DNA of 64,000 nucleotides from Dyella sp. BiH032 (GTDB lineage: Bacteria; Pseudomonadota; Gammaproteobacteria; Xanthomonadales; Rhodanobacteraceae), in assembly GCF_031954525.1 (NCBI RefSeq), contig NZ_CP134867.1:1798001-1862000 (forward strand). The letters are read 5' to 3'. The notes under the pieces were generated by a model. It made no database searches. It was given only the letters and a program-made list of their open reading frames with translations, and was not told the DNA's origin. Below are positions 49,047 to 59,645 of the stretch, piece after piece (position 1 is the first letter of the stretch; each line of letters begins with the position of its first letter). A program made the position numbers and the translations under genes.

Positions 49047-50153
49047 ATGAATCGTAAGGGCTTGTATTTTCTGATTGCCCTGGCCCTGGGCGGCGTGGGT
49101 GCCGTTCACGCGCAGGACAACAGCTCCAGCGCACCCGCCGGTTTCGATGACCGTTGGTACATCGCCCCGACCGTCGGCGGCTACTACAACGACACCGACC
49201 GCAACACCAACAGCCGTCAGGTCTACTACGGCCTGGGCGTTGGTAAGTTCATTGCGCCGAACACCTCGATCGACCTGTTCATCGACCGCACCAAGCGCGA
49301 CATCGACAGCAAGATCGGCGGCGGCAACTGGTCGAACAACAACTACGGCGTGACCGCCCGTTACTACTTCGGCGCTGCCGACGCTTGGCGTCCGTACCTG
49401 CTCGCCGGCGTGATGGGCAGCTACCACCACAGCCGCTTCGACAACGGCTGGTCGCCGGCCGCCCAGCTGGGCGTCGGTATCTCCAAGTCGATCACCGACA
49501 GCAGCGACATCCGTGCAGAAGCCGGCTACCGCTACGACTGGGACGACAAGACCCAGCCGGAGAAGAACGGCTACGGCGACTGGTTCCTGGGCTTCAGCGT
49601 GGTGTCGCGCTTCGGCGCTCCGCCGGCTGCCCCGGTGGCCGCCACCCCGCCCCCGCCGGCTGCGCCTGACTGCTCCAAGCTGGACAGCGACGGCGACGGC
49701 GTGAACGACTGCGACGACAAGTGCCCGGGCACCGCCGCCGGCACCATCGTCGGTCCGGATGGCTGCCCGAAGCAGGTCGTGATCGATCTGCGCGGCGTGA
49801 ACTTCAAGTTCGACCGTCCGAAGAAGGGCGAGAAGGACATCAAGAAGGCCCTGGCTGAGCCCAGCGCCGACTCGATCGCCATCCTCGACCAGGCTGTCGA
49901 CACCCTGCAGCGCTACCCGCAGGTCAAGGTCACGGTTGCCGGCTACACCGACTCGGTCGGTAAGGACGCCTACAACCAGAGCCTGTCCGAGCGTCGCGCT
50001 CAGATCGTGTACGACTACCTGACCTCGCACGGCATCGACGCCAGCCGTCTGCAGGGCCCGATCGGTCACGGCAAGAACGACCCGATCGACAGCAACGACA
50101 CGGATGCCGGCCGCGCCCGCAACCGTCGCACCGAGCTGCAGGTTCAGCAGTAA
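49047..50153 (+). CDS. OmpA-family outer-membrane protein, copy 2
   Basis: A 368-residue protein almost identical to copy 1 across the signal peptide, barrel, Ca-binding hinge and OmpA-C domain. Differences are mostly conservative: a shorter N-terminal linker (NSSSAPAGFDDRW), Thr-Ala-Arg-Tyr for Ala-Gly-Arg-Phe in one strand, and a compact EKDIKKALAE linker before the C-terminal domain. It has its own promoter and terminator, so the pair may be regulated separately or simply raise dosage. Confidence 0.95.
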   Translation: MNRKGLYFLIALALGGVGAVHAQDNSSSAPAGFDDRWYIAPTVGGYYNDTDRNTNSRQVYYGLGVGKFIAPNTSIDLFIDRTKRDIDSKIGGGNWSNNNYGVTARYYFGAADAWRPYLLAGVMGSYHHSRFDNGWSPAAQLGVGISKSITDSSDIRAEAGYRYDWDDKTQPEKNGYGDWFLGFSVVSRFGAPPAAPVAATPPPPAAPDCSKLDSDGDGVNDCDDKCPGTAAGTIVGPDGCPKQVVIDLRGVNFKFDRPKKGEKDIKKALAEPSADSIAILDQAVDTLQRYPQVKVTVAGYTDSVGKDAYNQSLSERRAQIVYDYLTSHGIDASRLQGPIGHGKNDPIDSNDTDAGRARNRRTELQVQQ

Positions 50154-50173
50154 TCGACCGCAAGGTCGTCTGG

Positions 50174-50204
50174 AAAAGCCCGGCGCAAGCCGGGCTTTTC
50201 TTTT
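50174..50204 (+). terminator. intrinsic terminator of the second ompA copy
   Basis: The same 11-bp stem with GCAA loop and U-run as after the first copy, again preceded by the small CGACC-GCAA-GGTCG stem. It ends 24 bp before the next gene. Confidence 0.9.
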
Positions 50205-50227
50205 GGGCGAACGCAGGATCGGGCACG

Positions 50228-51016
50228 ATGGGCGGCATGAGCCGGAACACAGGGCAGGGCAGGAAGACGATAGCGGGGCGCGTGTCTGCCGCGGCTGCGT
50301 CCGTGCCGCGGCACGGACTGGCTCGCGTGCTCAGCAAGCTGGGCGTGTGTTCGCGCAGCCAGGCCGAGAAGGCGGTGCGTGCGGGGCGCGTGAGCGTCGA
50401 CGGTCGCGTGGTGCTGGATCCCGAGCTCCCGGCGGACCCGACGCGCCAGCGCATCCTGCTCGATGGCGAGCCGGTCGGCGAGGCGAAGCGCGTCTACATC
50501 GCCCTCAACAAACCTCGCGGCACAGTCGTGAGCGCCGCCGACGAGCGCGGGCGCGACACGGTCTACGACCTGCTGAAGGAGGCCGGCCTGCCTTGGCTAG
50601 GCCCGGTTGGCCGTCTCGATAAGGCGAGCGAAGGCTTGCTGCTGCTGAGCAACGACAGTACCTGGGCGGCCCGGCTCACCGAGCCCCGCCACCACGTCGA
50701 CAAGACCTATCACGTGCAGATCGACGCCATCCCAGATGACGCTCTGCTGAAGCGCCTCGTGCAGGGCGTGATGGACGACGGCGAGCGCCTGGCCGCCAAG
50801 CGCGCCGGTTTGCTGCGCGTCGGCGAAAAAAATGCCTGGCTGGAGATCGTGCTCGACGAAGGCCGGAACCGGCACATCCGCCGTCTGCTCGCCGCGCATG
50901 GCATCGGCGTCCTTCGCTTGATACGCGTGGCAATTGGCTCATTGGCGCTGGGCGAATTGCCCAAAGGGCATTGGCGGCACCTGCGAGCCGAGGAAGTGGC
51001 CGCGCTCTCGCGCTGA
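50228..51016 (+). CDS. RsuA/RluB/RluE-family pseudouridine synthase
   Basis: A 262-residue rRNA-modifying enzyme. An S4 RNA-binding domain (about 30-75, LARVLSKLGVCSRSQAEKAV) is followed by the catalytic domain. Its active Asp is in VGRLDKASEGLLLLSND (about 130), with the family motif EGRNRHIRRLL near the C-terminus. Family members convert a single uridine of 16S or 23S rRNA; which one cannot be told here. A start three codons later (MSRN) is possible. It converges on the LysR gene. Confidence 0.9.
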   Translation: MGGMSRNTGQGRKTIAGRVSAAAASVPRHGLARVLSKLGVCSRSQAEKAVRAGRVSVDGRVVLDPELPADPTRQRILLDGEPVGEAKRVYIALNKPRGTVVSAADERGRDTVYDLLKEAGLPWLGPVGRLDKASEGLLLLSNDSTWAARLTEPRHHVDKTYHVQIDAIPDDALLKRLVQGVMDDGERLAAKRAGLLRVGEKNAWLEIVLDEGRNRHIRRLLAAHGIGVLRLIRVAIGSLALGELPKGHWRHLRAEEVAALSR

Positions 51017-51044
51017 GCCAGCGCGGCATAAGCGGCAAACCGCG

Positions 51045-51932
51045 TCAGGAACCGGCAGACGCTCCCAGTCGTTCCTTCACCACGCGCAAGGTGCGCTCCA
51101 GCGCGGGGTGCGTGCGTGCCGGGTCCACCACGGCATAGATCGTATTGAGGCAGGGTTTTCCCTCGAAAGCTGCCGCGATGACCTCGCCACGCGCCTCGGC
51201 TTCGCGCGCGCTCGCACGCGGCACGATGGATAACCCGCGGCCGGCGGCCACCCAGTCCAGCACTTCTTCCAGTTCTTCGAAGTGCGCGACGCTGCGCAGG
51301 TGCGCGGGCTTCTCGCCTAGCACCTGCGTGAACCAGGTGGCGAAGACGTAGTCGCTTTCGTCGTAGGTCACGTAGTCGGCCTGGGCGAGGGCTGCGGCTT
51401 GCAGCAGTGGCGCCGGCTGTCGCGCCGAGGCGATCAGCGCGGCTTCCTCCATGCCGACGGCGACCAGCCGCAGCGAACCATGCGGCAGCATCAGGTGGAC
51501 AAAGCCCAAGTCACTCGCGCCCGACTCCACCTGCCGCACGACTTCTTCGGCCGTGGGAAAGCTCATCCGAATGGGCACGTCGGCCAGCGGTCCTTCGCGA
51601 AAGAGCGGCAGCAGGTCGTAACGGCCGAACCCGCTTACCGCCGCGATGCGCAGCGGGGTTTCGGGGGCGTCGGCGTCCCGCAGAGCCTCGTGCACGCGCG
51701 CCCAATCGCGGCCCATGTCGCGGCAGAACACCAGCAACCGCTCGCCGGCGGCATTGGGCACCAGCGGACCGCCGCCCCGGTCGAACAGCGGCATGCCTAG
51801 GGCTTCTTCCAGCTTGCGCAGCTGATAGCTCACCGCCTGCTCGGTCCGGTGCAGCGATGCCGCGGCTGCGCGCAGGCTGCCGCCCTCGCAGACAGCCCGG
51901 AACGCATGCAGGTAACGCAGTTCCACATTCAC
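51045..51932 (-). CDS. LysR-family transcriptional regulator
   Basis: A 295-residue regulator. The winged helix-turn-helix (about 1-60: LRYLHAFRAVCEGGSLRAAAASLHRTEQAVSYQ in two parts) is followed by a substrate-binding-protein-like sensor domain. The start is taken as GTG 51932 (VNVELRYLHAF), since the frame further upstream has no family-like sequence. It is divergent from the small secreted protein gene at 52045 with a 112-bp gap, the usual layout for LysR regulators and a target. Effector unknown. Confidence 0.9.
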   Translation of the reverse strand: MNVELRYLHAFRAVCEGGSLRAAAASLHRTEQAVSYQLRKLEEALGMPLFDRGGGPLVPNAAGERLLVFCRDMGRDWARVHEALRDADAPETPLRIAAVSGFGRYDLLPLFREGPLADVPIRMSFPTAEEVVRQVESGASDLGFVHLMLPHGSLRLVAVGMEEAALIASARQPAPLLQAAALAQADYVTYDESDYVFATWFTQVLGEKPAHLRSVAHFEELEEVLDWVAAGRGLSIVPRASAREAEARGEVIAAAFEGKPCLNTIYAVVDPARTHPALERTLRVVKERLGASAGS

Positions 51933-52044
51933 GCGCGGGAGCCTCGGGGCAGGAAAAAAACTTCGGGCGGGGGCAAAAAGATTCGCATAGCCGGGAATGG
52001 AGCGGCAAGCCGAGAATCCCCTGACCCGCCTTTCCGGAGCCCCC

Positions 52045-52770
52045 ATGAACTACCGCCCGTTCGCCTTGCTGCTGGCCCTGTGCCTGGCCTCGCGCGTGCA
52101 CGCCCAATCCGGCGGCGCCGCGCATTTCTACCTCTACCGCATGCAGCCTGGGGCGGCCCAGCCGTTCGAGGAAGCCTACCGCCGCCATCTGGATTGGCAT
52201 CGCGCTCACCACGATCCGCTGTCCTGGTATGGCTGGACGATCGAGGACGGCGAGCGCAGCGGCTATTTCGTGGATGCGAGCGTGGGCCAACCCTTCGCAG
52301 CCTTCGATCACCGCGTGGACGCCGCCGCGGACGGCGCGGACTTCCGCACCAATGTCGCACCCTATGCCGCGCCGATGGGACAGCCCGCCTATGTCCTACT
52401 GCGGGACGCCAGCACCGGCACGCCGCTGGAAGATCTCAAGCCGAGCGCCACCATGCAGGTGACCCATGTCCGCGTCCGCTACGGCATGGAAGCTCGCTTC
52501 GAACGCGCGCTTGCCGCGGCGCGGCAGGCGCTACGGGACATCCCGGGGGCGCCGCCCCACACCTGGTATCGCCTGGTCACCGGCGGCGACGCGGCTCAAT
52601 ACATGCTGCTGGTGGCCCGCGATGGCTGGGCCGGCTATGACCGCTTCGATCGCAGCCTGGGCTCGTTGCTTGACGCTGACGACGCCGCGGCCAGGGACGT
52701 TGCCGATGCGGTGCAATCGGCGACCACGGAAACCTGGCGCTACCGTCCCGAACTCAGCGCACTGAAATGA
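52045..52770 (+). CDS. exported protein of unknown function
   Basis: A 241-residue protein with a signal peptide ending RVHAQ (about 21). The mature part looks like two similar alpha/beta halves, each with a WYxW/WYRL segment (DPLSWYGWTIEDGERSGYF and PPHTWYRLVTGGDAAQYML), suggesting a duplicated dimeric alpha-beta barrel fold. I do not recognise the family. Divergent from the LysR gene and likely controlled by it. It ends at a bidirectional terminator shared with kbl. Confidence 0.75.
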   Translation: MNYRPFALLLALCLASRVHAQSGGAAHFYLYRMQPGAAQPFEEAYRRHLDWHRAHHDPLSWYGWTIEDGERSGYFVDASVGQPFAAFDHRVDAAADGADFRTNVAPYAAPMGQPAYVLLRDASTGTPLEDLKPSATMQVTHVRVRYGMEARFERALAAARQALRDIPGAPPHTWYRLVTGGDAAQYMLLVARDGWAGYDRFDRSLGSLLDADDAAARDVADAVQSATTETWRYRPELSALK

Positions 52771-52776
52771 GGGACT

Positions 52777-52806
52777 GGGGAGCCGCACATGGCCGCGCGG
52801 CTCCCC
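52777..52806. terminator. bidirectional terminator
   Basis: GGGGAGCCGC (52777-52786) pairs with GCGGCTCCCC (52797-52806) between the convergent genes at 52045-52770 and kbl. Confidence 0.7.
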
Positions 52807-52815
52807 TTGGGCGCG

Positions 52816-54018
<1,203 letters not shown>

Positions 54019-54179
54019 GGGGGAGGCGCCCTCTGGGGGAAAGGAGGGATTTTGAGCTTTTGTGGCTCGAGGGGGAACTGTTGGGGTTTTGCGGGTGTGC
54101 GGTGGGGGATTGGGATGGGGTGGGGCGGGGACCTGGCGGCCCATAGAAGGCGCTTATTTCTGGCGCTACCTTTCACTTT

Positions 54180-54325
54180 CGTCATTCCGGCGCAGGCCGG
54201 GACCCGGTGGCGACAGAGCTCGGTGTCGCCTTATGGCCAGTCTTGTCTCGCCCCTCGCGGGGCGAGGGTTTCGCTCTCCTGCCGGAGAGCGAGTTACTTC
54301 TTCTTGCTTGCCCAAGAAGAAGTAA
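54180..54325 (-). repeat. multi-hairpin intergenic repeat, copy C (inverted), part 1
   Basis: This is the reverse complement of the part following the IS in copy B: CGCTCTCC/GGAGAGCG and the CTTCTTCTTG...CAAGAAGAAG stem up to TAA at 54325. Between kbl (54018) and 54180 the DNA is G-rich with no gene. Confidence 0.75.
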
Positions 54326-55443
54326 GGCGGTGTCAATCTAGAAGTGCATCATCGATGGCCTGAGCGAGGTCATCGTGCCCCATGGCACGCATGAACATCT
54401 CCGCCGGACAGTGGTAGCCCAAGGTGGCTCGGGGCCGAAGGTTCATCTCCTGAGCGATGGCATCCAGCGCTCGCTGGCTATGCACGGACAGATCGGTGCC
54501 TTTAGGGAGGTACTGCCGCAGCAGGCCGTTGGTGTTTTCGCAGATGCCCCGCTGCCAGGGGCTGCGCGGATCGGCGAAATAAATGCTCAAGCCGGTACGT
54601 TCGGACAAGGTCTTGTACAGCGCCATTTCCTTGCCCTGGTCATAGGTCAGTGTCTGGCGAAGCTCCGGCGGCACGCCCTGGAAGGCGCGACTGAAGCCCT
54701 CCAGCGCCTCCTGGGCCGAACACCCCTTCATCTTGACCAGCTTCAGGAACAAAGTGCGTCGATCCACCAGCACCCCCACCGACGATCGGTTACGCGCCCC
54801 CTTGAGGAAGTCGCCTTCCCAATGGTCTGGTAACAGGCGCTCGTTGGCCTCCGGCGGGCGGTCATGAATACTCGGCAGATCCTGCATGCGGCCGCGCCGG
54901 TTCGCCCCTTGGCCACGCGGACGGCGTGCGCACTTGTGTTGGCGCAGCAAGGCCACCAGCTCACGCCGCAGTTCGCCACGCGGCATGGCATAAATCGCGG
55001 TGTAGATCGTCTCATGGGACACGTGTTTGGCCGGCTCGTCAGGATGCTGCCGGCGCAGTGTGCGGCTCACTTCTTGCGGTGACCAGCGGCGCGCTAACAG
55101 CTGGCGCACCAGGGGCCACAAGGCCCCATCACGATGTAGCTTGCGCCGTCGGCGTGCCTTGCGCGCGAGCCGTCGAGCCCGCGCACCGGCACGGCGGGCG
55201 TCATAGCCAAGTGTCGGACGACCCATGCGCGGACGCTCCGCCGGTTCGCGGTGCCCATTACGCGCCAATTCCCGGGAAATCGTGCTAGCCGAACGGCCTA
55301 GCAGCCGTGCCAGCTGCCGAGCGCTCTCGCCGCGTGCCTTGCCCACCATGATCGCGCCCCGTTCTTCGGCGCTCAGATGGCTGTAATGCTGTCCCATGCA
55401 TCACCGTGTCGTGGGGGTGGTGCACTTGATGTTAGAGACCGCC
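54326..55443 (-). mobile_element. IS30-family insertion sequence, copy 2 (1118 bp)
   Basis: Same length and, by line comparison, same sequence and orientation as 26746-27863. The target duplication is TAA (54323-54325 and 55444-55446), the complement of TTA at copy 1. It lies in the same nucleotide of the same repeat, but the repeat here is inverted. Relative to the repeat, the two insertions therefore face opposite ways. Confidence 0.95.
54333..55397 (-). CDS. IS30-family transposase
   Basis: 354 residues, identical to the transposase encoded at 26753-27817, with intact helix-turn-helix (GRSASTISRELARNGH) and DDE core (WEGDFLKG, LTYDQGKEMA, ICENTNG). Identity of both copies suggests recent transposition. 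Confidence 0.95.
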   Translation of the reverse strand: MGQHYSHLSAEERGAIMVGKARGESARQLARLLGRSASTISRELARNGHREPAERPRMGRPTLGYDARRAGARARRLARKARRRRKLHRDGALWPLVRQLLARRWSPQEVSRTLRRQHPDEPAKHVSHETIYTAIYAMPRGELRRELVALLRQHKCARRPRGQGANRRGRMQDLPSIHDRPPEANERLLPDHWEGDFLKGARNRSSVGVLVDRRTLFLKLVKMKGCSAQEALEGFSRAFQGVPPELRQTLTYDQGKEMALYKTLSERTGLSIYFADPRSPWQRGICENTNGLLRQYLPKGTDLSVHSQRALDAIAQEMNLRPRATLGYHCPAEMFMRAMGHDDLAQAIDDALLD

Positions 55444-55677
55444 TAACCAAGAAGAAGGGCCCCCTGCGCGGCGCCCTCCGCAGCCTTCGCTGCTGCGGGT
55501 GCGTTGAGGGCTGGCCGGGCTTTTCGATCGGGCATCCCTGCCCGAATCGAAAAGGCGGGGACGTCCTGTCCCCGCCCGCCTGCGGCGGCCTGATCGTCCA
55601 GCCCTCATCGCCGCGAAGGGAACCCGGGAGATCAAGAGCGGCACGGAGCGTCGCTTCGCTCGCTCTTGCTTGGTCAT
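55444..55677 (-). repeat. multi-hairpin intergenic repeat, copy C (inverted), part 2
   Basis: This continues the interrupted repeat. The stem that reads GGTGGC/GCCACC in copies A and B is CCGCAGC/GCTGCGG here, a multi-position change in both arms that keeps pairing. The CGGGCA/TGCCCG and GGCGGGGAC/GTCCCCGCC stems and the CAAGAGCG/CGCTCTTG outer stem are also present. Confidence 0.8.
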
Positions 55678-55704
55678 TGGCTGCTTGCCGCGGTACGCAC
55701 TTCT

Positions 55705-55770
55705 CCTTCTCCCCTCCGGGGAGAAGGCGGGATGAGGGGCGGGTGCTCGCCCAACCCTCTCCAATCCCCT
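55705..55770 (+). repeat. REP-like palindrome
   Basis: CCTTCTCCCC/GGGGAGAAGG (55705-55727) followed by CGGGATGAGGGGCGGGTGC, the same unit as near 2376. It lies between the multi-hairpin repeat and the end of the DUF748 gene. Nothing else is seen up to 55815. Confidence 0.65.
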
Positions 55771-55815
55771 TGCTCAAAAACGCAAGCACCCCTCACCCAA
55801 GCGAGGTCTGGCCGC

Positions 55816-58800
55816 TCAACGCAACCCGAAATCCACCCGCGTCGTCTTGCCTTTGTCATCGATGCCTTCGGCGGTGAGCTTCGGATCCTTCATGGCGTAC
55901 CGGTTGTCCGCCAGCTTGCCTTTCAGCCAGTCGCGCACGGCCGTCGCGCGGCGTTCGGCCAGGTCGCGCATGGCTGCGTCGTCGGTCTTGACGTTGGTTT
56001 CCAGCAGGGCGCGCATGTCGTCCGGTTCGAGGGATTTGTTCAAGCCCAGCACGTTGTGCGGCTTTTCGACATCGGCGTGTTTGTAGGCGCGGCGCAGGTA
56101 GCGTTCGTACTGGTCTGGTGTGATGGACACGGCGGCGAGGGCGGCGGGAGAGACGTCGGCGTCCTTGCCGGAATCGTCCAGTACCTTCTCCTTGCGCACC
56201 ATGTCCTCGACGGTGACCTTGCGCAGTCCGTTCTGGTCCTGCGCCGGATCCACGCGGCCGACGATGTCCAGCGTCAGCGAGGTCTTCTGGTTGAGCATGG
56301 CCACCACTTTGCCCAGGCGTTCCTGCGCGGCGGCGTTCAGCACGGCGGAGCCCGGGTCGAACTCCACATAGCCCAGGTCTTCGTGATTGCCGCCGCCGAA
56401 GGCCGCGCCCAGCAGACGGAACGGTGCGGTGGCGGCACGGGCGATCAGGTTGCCGATGGCGCGCCAGATCAGTCCGCCCATGCTGAATTTCGGATCGTCC
56501 AGCGAACCGGAGACCGGCACGTTCACGTCGATATTGCCCTGCGTGTCCTTCAGCAGCGCCACCGCCAGCTTCACCGGCAGGTGCGAGATGCCGGGGCTCT
56601 CGATGCGGTCACCGAAAGTCAGCTGAGTGATGAAGATATGGTTGTCGGCCTGCAGCTTGCGCTGGTCCAGCATGTAGTGCACGTCGACGGTCAGCTTGCC
56701 CTGCGTGATCGGATAACCCGTGTATTTGCTGGAGTAGGCGCTCAGGCGCGTCAGCTCGACCTCGTTGGCCTTGCCCTTGATGTCCAGGAACGCCACCGGC
56801 GTCAGCGGATTCATCACGCCGTTGATGTCCACCGGCGAGTTGTCGTCCAACTGCGCCTGCACGGCCACTTCGGCGGGTGGTCCGCCTGCGGTGCCGAACG
56901 CGCCGATCTTGCCGGTCACCTTAGTCAGGTTGGCGGTGTAGTTCGGCTTGATGAAGTTATCGGTGTAGTTGAGTTGACCGTTGACCAGGGTGACCTGGCC
57001 GATCCGGATGTCCGCCGCCGGCGCCACGGGCTCGACGGGTTTGGCTGCCTCGGCCGCCTTGGCCGTGGCGGCCTGGGCCGGCGTTTCGGCGCGCGTCACC
57101 GACACCGGAGCTTCCTGCTCGGGCTGGGCCACGACATCCGAGAGGTTCAGGCGGCCGTTGGCGTTCACGATCATGCGCGCGTAGAACGCGCTCAGCACCA
57201 GGCTGCCCACGTGCATGCGCGGCGTGCCGCTGCCGTAGGCGACGTCCAGGTTGCCGGCATTGAGCGCGCTCCAGCGCATGAAGTCATCGCCGGTCACCTT
57301 GTCCTGCACGCGCACGCGCTCCAGCGCGGCGTTGCCCTTGAAGGTGAACTTCGGCTCCTTGCCGCGTCCGTCGTAGTGCACGCGGCCCTTGCCGCTCATG
57401 CGCGCGCTGGAGATCGTCACATTCAGCGGCACGCTGATGTACGGCGCGAAGGTGGCGATATCGAGTCCGCGCGTAGTGACATCCAGATCCGCGATGGCGG
57501 GGGAGGGCTGGACCTTGCCGGCCGCCGAGAACGAACCCTTGCCGATGTTGCCTTCCAGCTTGAGTGCGCGCGGCTGGTTGAACTTGTCGCTCAGATCATC
57601 GATGCCGCCCTTGAGCGAGGTCACCTGCACCAGCGCAGGCTTGCCGTCGCCGGTGGCGCGGTCGGTGAAGCGCAGGCCGCCGTCTTCCACGCCCAGGTGC
57701 GCGATGCTCCATTGCCACGACGGGCCGGCGTCGGCCGGACTGGCTGGTGCCCGCGGCGCTCCCTTGGACGGTGCGAAGAGCTGGGCGAGGCTGATCGTGC
57801 CGTTCGCGGCGCGCTGCACATCCAGGCGCATGCCGGTCGCCACCAGGCTGGCCAGGCGCGCCTGGCGGCTGGCCAGGTCGATCTCGGTGATATCGGCCTC
57901 GAGCTTGCTCCAGCCCACCGGCGTGGCTTGGCCCTTGCCCGTCGCCTCCAGCGCGAAATCCGTAACGCTGGCATGCGCGGACGCGAGGTGCACGTTCACC
58001 GTCTTGCCCCAGTCCAGTTGCAGCTGGCCGTTGGCATCCAGCTTGCCCTTGGCGGCGCGGGCCGTCATCGCGGAGCTGGCCATCGCCTGCAGCGGCACCA
58101 TGTCCACCTGCTTGAGCGCCAGTGCCGCGTTGAGCTTGGATGCCGCCAGGTCGAGCGTACCCTTGGCGCTGATGTCGCCACCGAACAGCTGGCCGGCGAG
58201 ATCCAGTTTCGCGGCCGGGGCGGCCAGCATGCTCAGGCCGAGCAGGCTGCCGTGGAGATTGAGAAGGTCGAGCTTGTTCTGCGTGGCGTCGGTGTAGTGC
58301 ACCGCGCTGCCGGTGAGAGCGATCGACGCGATGCGCAGGTCGGTCGGCGCGGCCTTCTTGCCGGGTTCGGCGGGCGCGGAGGGCGCGGTCAGTGTGTCGA
58401 AGTTGCTGTGGCCGCCCCCGCCGGCCGTGTAGTAGACCTGCGCCTGATCCAGCTTCATAGCGCCGAACTGGTAGCGCGAGACCAGCGGCTGTACGTCCGC
58501 CAGTTCCGCCGTGCCATGGCCCAGGCGCGCGATAGGTTCGCCCTTGCTGGTGTCCAGCGCGAAGTCGTCCAGCTGCAGGTGGCCGGTCAGCTGCACCTGC
58601 GGCGCGTCGGGCGTCTGCAGGAAATGCAGCTCCACCGTGCCGCTGAGCAGGCCCTTGGGAATGGCCACCGGCAGCGGTTTGGGTACGTAGCCCAGGTAAC
58701 GGGGCAGGTCGAAGCGGTCGAGCTGGAAACCGATGGTCGAATCGCGATTGGTGGCAAAAGGCTTGGTCTGCCCGTCGATGCGGATCGCGCTGCCATCGAC

Positions 58801-59454
58801 CTTCATCGCCAGCAGCGGCTTGATGAACACGTCCGTGCTGCTGGGCAGGTTGGCAAGGAAGGGCACGCCCACTTCCAGTTGTTCGACGTGGTGCGTGGCC
58901 TTCGCGGCCTGGTCGTCGAACACGATGTCGCCGCCGTGCACGCTGATATTGGACAGCGCAAAACGCGCCGGCTTGGCGTTGGGGTCGGCCGGCTGCGAAG
59001 CGTAGCGCTCGATGATGTCCGAGAAGTTGAAGCGCTGGTCGGCGGCGCGCGCGATGCGGATGCGCGGGCGCTGCAGCGAGAGTTCGTCCAGCACGGGGGC
59101 GAGCCGGAACAGCGTCGACCATGAAGTGTTGGCGACGATCTGATCGACGTCGACGAAACTCGTCTTGCCGTCGCGCTCGCCGATATGCAGCTGGTCCAGT
59201 TCCAGCCGCAAGGTATAGGGGTTCAGGTGCACCGCGCCCAGCGTCACCGGTCGGTCCAGCGCGGCACTGGCGCGCTTTTCGATCTGACTGCGGATGATCG
59301 ATGGGGCGGCCAGGAAACCGAAGATGCCGAACAGCACCAGGACGATGGCGACGATCAGCACCGTCTTGCGCGTTCGCCGCGAACGGTACACGGCGAGTGC
59401 GCGCGTACGCGCTGCCGCCAGCCGGGAACTGCCGGAAGAAACCTGATCTGCCAT
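55816..59454 (-). CDS. DUF748/AsmA-like giant envelope protein
   Basis: A 1212-residue protein with one N-terminal membrane segment (about 30-52, VLIVAIVLVLFGIFGFLAA) and a very long periplasmic part built of repeated beta-rich modules. AsmA-like features are the early RPVTLGAVHLNPYTLRLELD and many short D-I-x-x-x-G strands; a Pro/Ala linker lies near 790. The C-terminus has an OmpA-like tail (YVEFDPGSAVLNAAAQERLGK, then ERRATAVRDWL). AsmA-like proteins bridge the periplasm and are linked to lipid transport or envelope integrity; a role here is inferred. It lies between kbl and tdh on the same strand. Confidence 0.85.
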   Translation of the reverse strand: MADQVSSGSSRLAAARTRALAVYRSRRTRKTVLIVAIVLVLFGIFGFLAAPSIIRSQIEKRASAALDRPVTLGAVHLNPYTLRLELDQLHIGERDGKTSFVDVDQIVANTSWSTLFRLAPVLDELSLQRPRIRIARAADQRFNFSDIIERYASQPADPNAKPARFALSNISVHGGDIVFDDQAAKATHHVEQLEVGVPFLANLPSSTDVFIKPLLAMKVDGSAIRIDGQTKPFATNRDSTIGFQLDRFDLPRYLGYVPKPLPVAIPKGLLSGTVELHFLQTPDAPQVQLTGHLQLDDFALDTSKGEPIARLGHGTAELADVQPLVSRYQFGAMKLDQAQVYYTAGGGGHSNFDTLTAPSAPAEPGKKAAPTDLRIASIALTGSAVHYTDATQNKLDLLNLHGSLLGLSMLAAPAAKLDLAGQLFGGDISAKGTLDLAASKLNAALALKQVDMVPLQAMASSAMTARAAKGKLDANGQLQLDWGKTVNVHLASAHASVTDFALEATGKGQATPVGWSKLEADITEIDLASRQARLASLVATGMRLDVQRAANGTISLAQLFAPSKGAPRAPASPADAGPSWQWSIAHLGVEDGGLRFTDRATGDGKPALVQVTSLKGGIDDLSDKFNQPRALKLEGNIGKGSFSAAGKVQPSPAIADLDVTTRGLDIATFAPYISVPLNVTISSARMSGKGRVHYDGRGKEPKFTFKGNAALERVRVQDKVTGDDFMRWSALNAGNLDVAYGSGTPRMHVGSLVLSAFYARMIVNANGRLNLSDVVAQPEQEAPVSVTRAETPAQAATAKAAEAAKPVEPVAPAADIRIGQVTLVNGQLNYTDNFIKPNYTANLTKVTGKIGAFGTAGGPPAEVAVQAQLDDNSPVDINGVMNPLTPVAFLDIKGKANEVELTRLSAYSSKYTGYPITQGKLTVDVHYMLDQRKLQADNHIFITQLTFGDRIESPGISHLPVKLAVALLKDTQGNIDVNVPVSGSLDDPKFSMGGLIWRAIGNLIARAATAPFRLLGAAFGGGNHEDLGYVEFDPGSAVLNAAAQERLGKVVAMLNQKTSLTLDIVGRVDPAQDQNGLRKVTVEDMVRKEKVLDDSGKDADVSPAALAAVSITPDQYERYLRRAYKHADVEKPHNVLGLNKSLEPDDMRALLETNVKTDDAAMRDLAERRATAVRDWLKGKLADNRYAMKDPKLTAEGIDDKGKTTRVDFGLR

Positions 59455-59581
59455 GCGGCAATGCTCCGTCGAATCGCGACCCGACGGCGAGCGGCCCTAC
59501 CCCGGCCGCGCACTCCCTAACCGTGTCCTATAAGCGCCGGTCGCGGGGGGAGTGTACTCGTGCGTGAGACCTTTCTGCAGC

Positions 59582-59628
59582 GCTCCCGCGCACGTCCGGC
59601 GCGGGAGCTGCGAAGCCTTTCAGGCTTT
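59582..59628 (-). terminator. double hairpin downstream of tdh
   Basis: GCTCCCGCGC/GCGCGGGAGC (59582-59608) and AAGCCT/AGGCTT (59613-59627) follow the tdh stop on the minus strand. No U-run. They separate tdh from the DUF748 gene. Confidence 0.5.
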
Positions 59629-59645
59629 GCTCACGGGCGGCCCGC

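Larger units (their letters stand above)
47473..50204 (+). repeat. tandem duplication of an OmpA transcription unit
   Basis: Unit 1 (47473-48776) and unit 2 (48905-50204) each contain an extended -10 promoter, a leader ending TGGGGTGGAACGGACGCG and GAGGAGACACCTG, an OmpA gene, and the same double hairpin terminator. The start codons are 1437 bp apart. Divergence concentrates in a short insertion before the OmpA-C domain and in the upstream part of the leaders. Confidence 0.9.

Noticed and set aside
55666..59124. A 1152-codon plus-strand frame
   Set aside because: Antisense of the DUF748 gene, which has a membrane anchor and a coherent family pattern.
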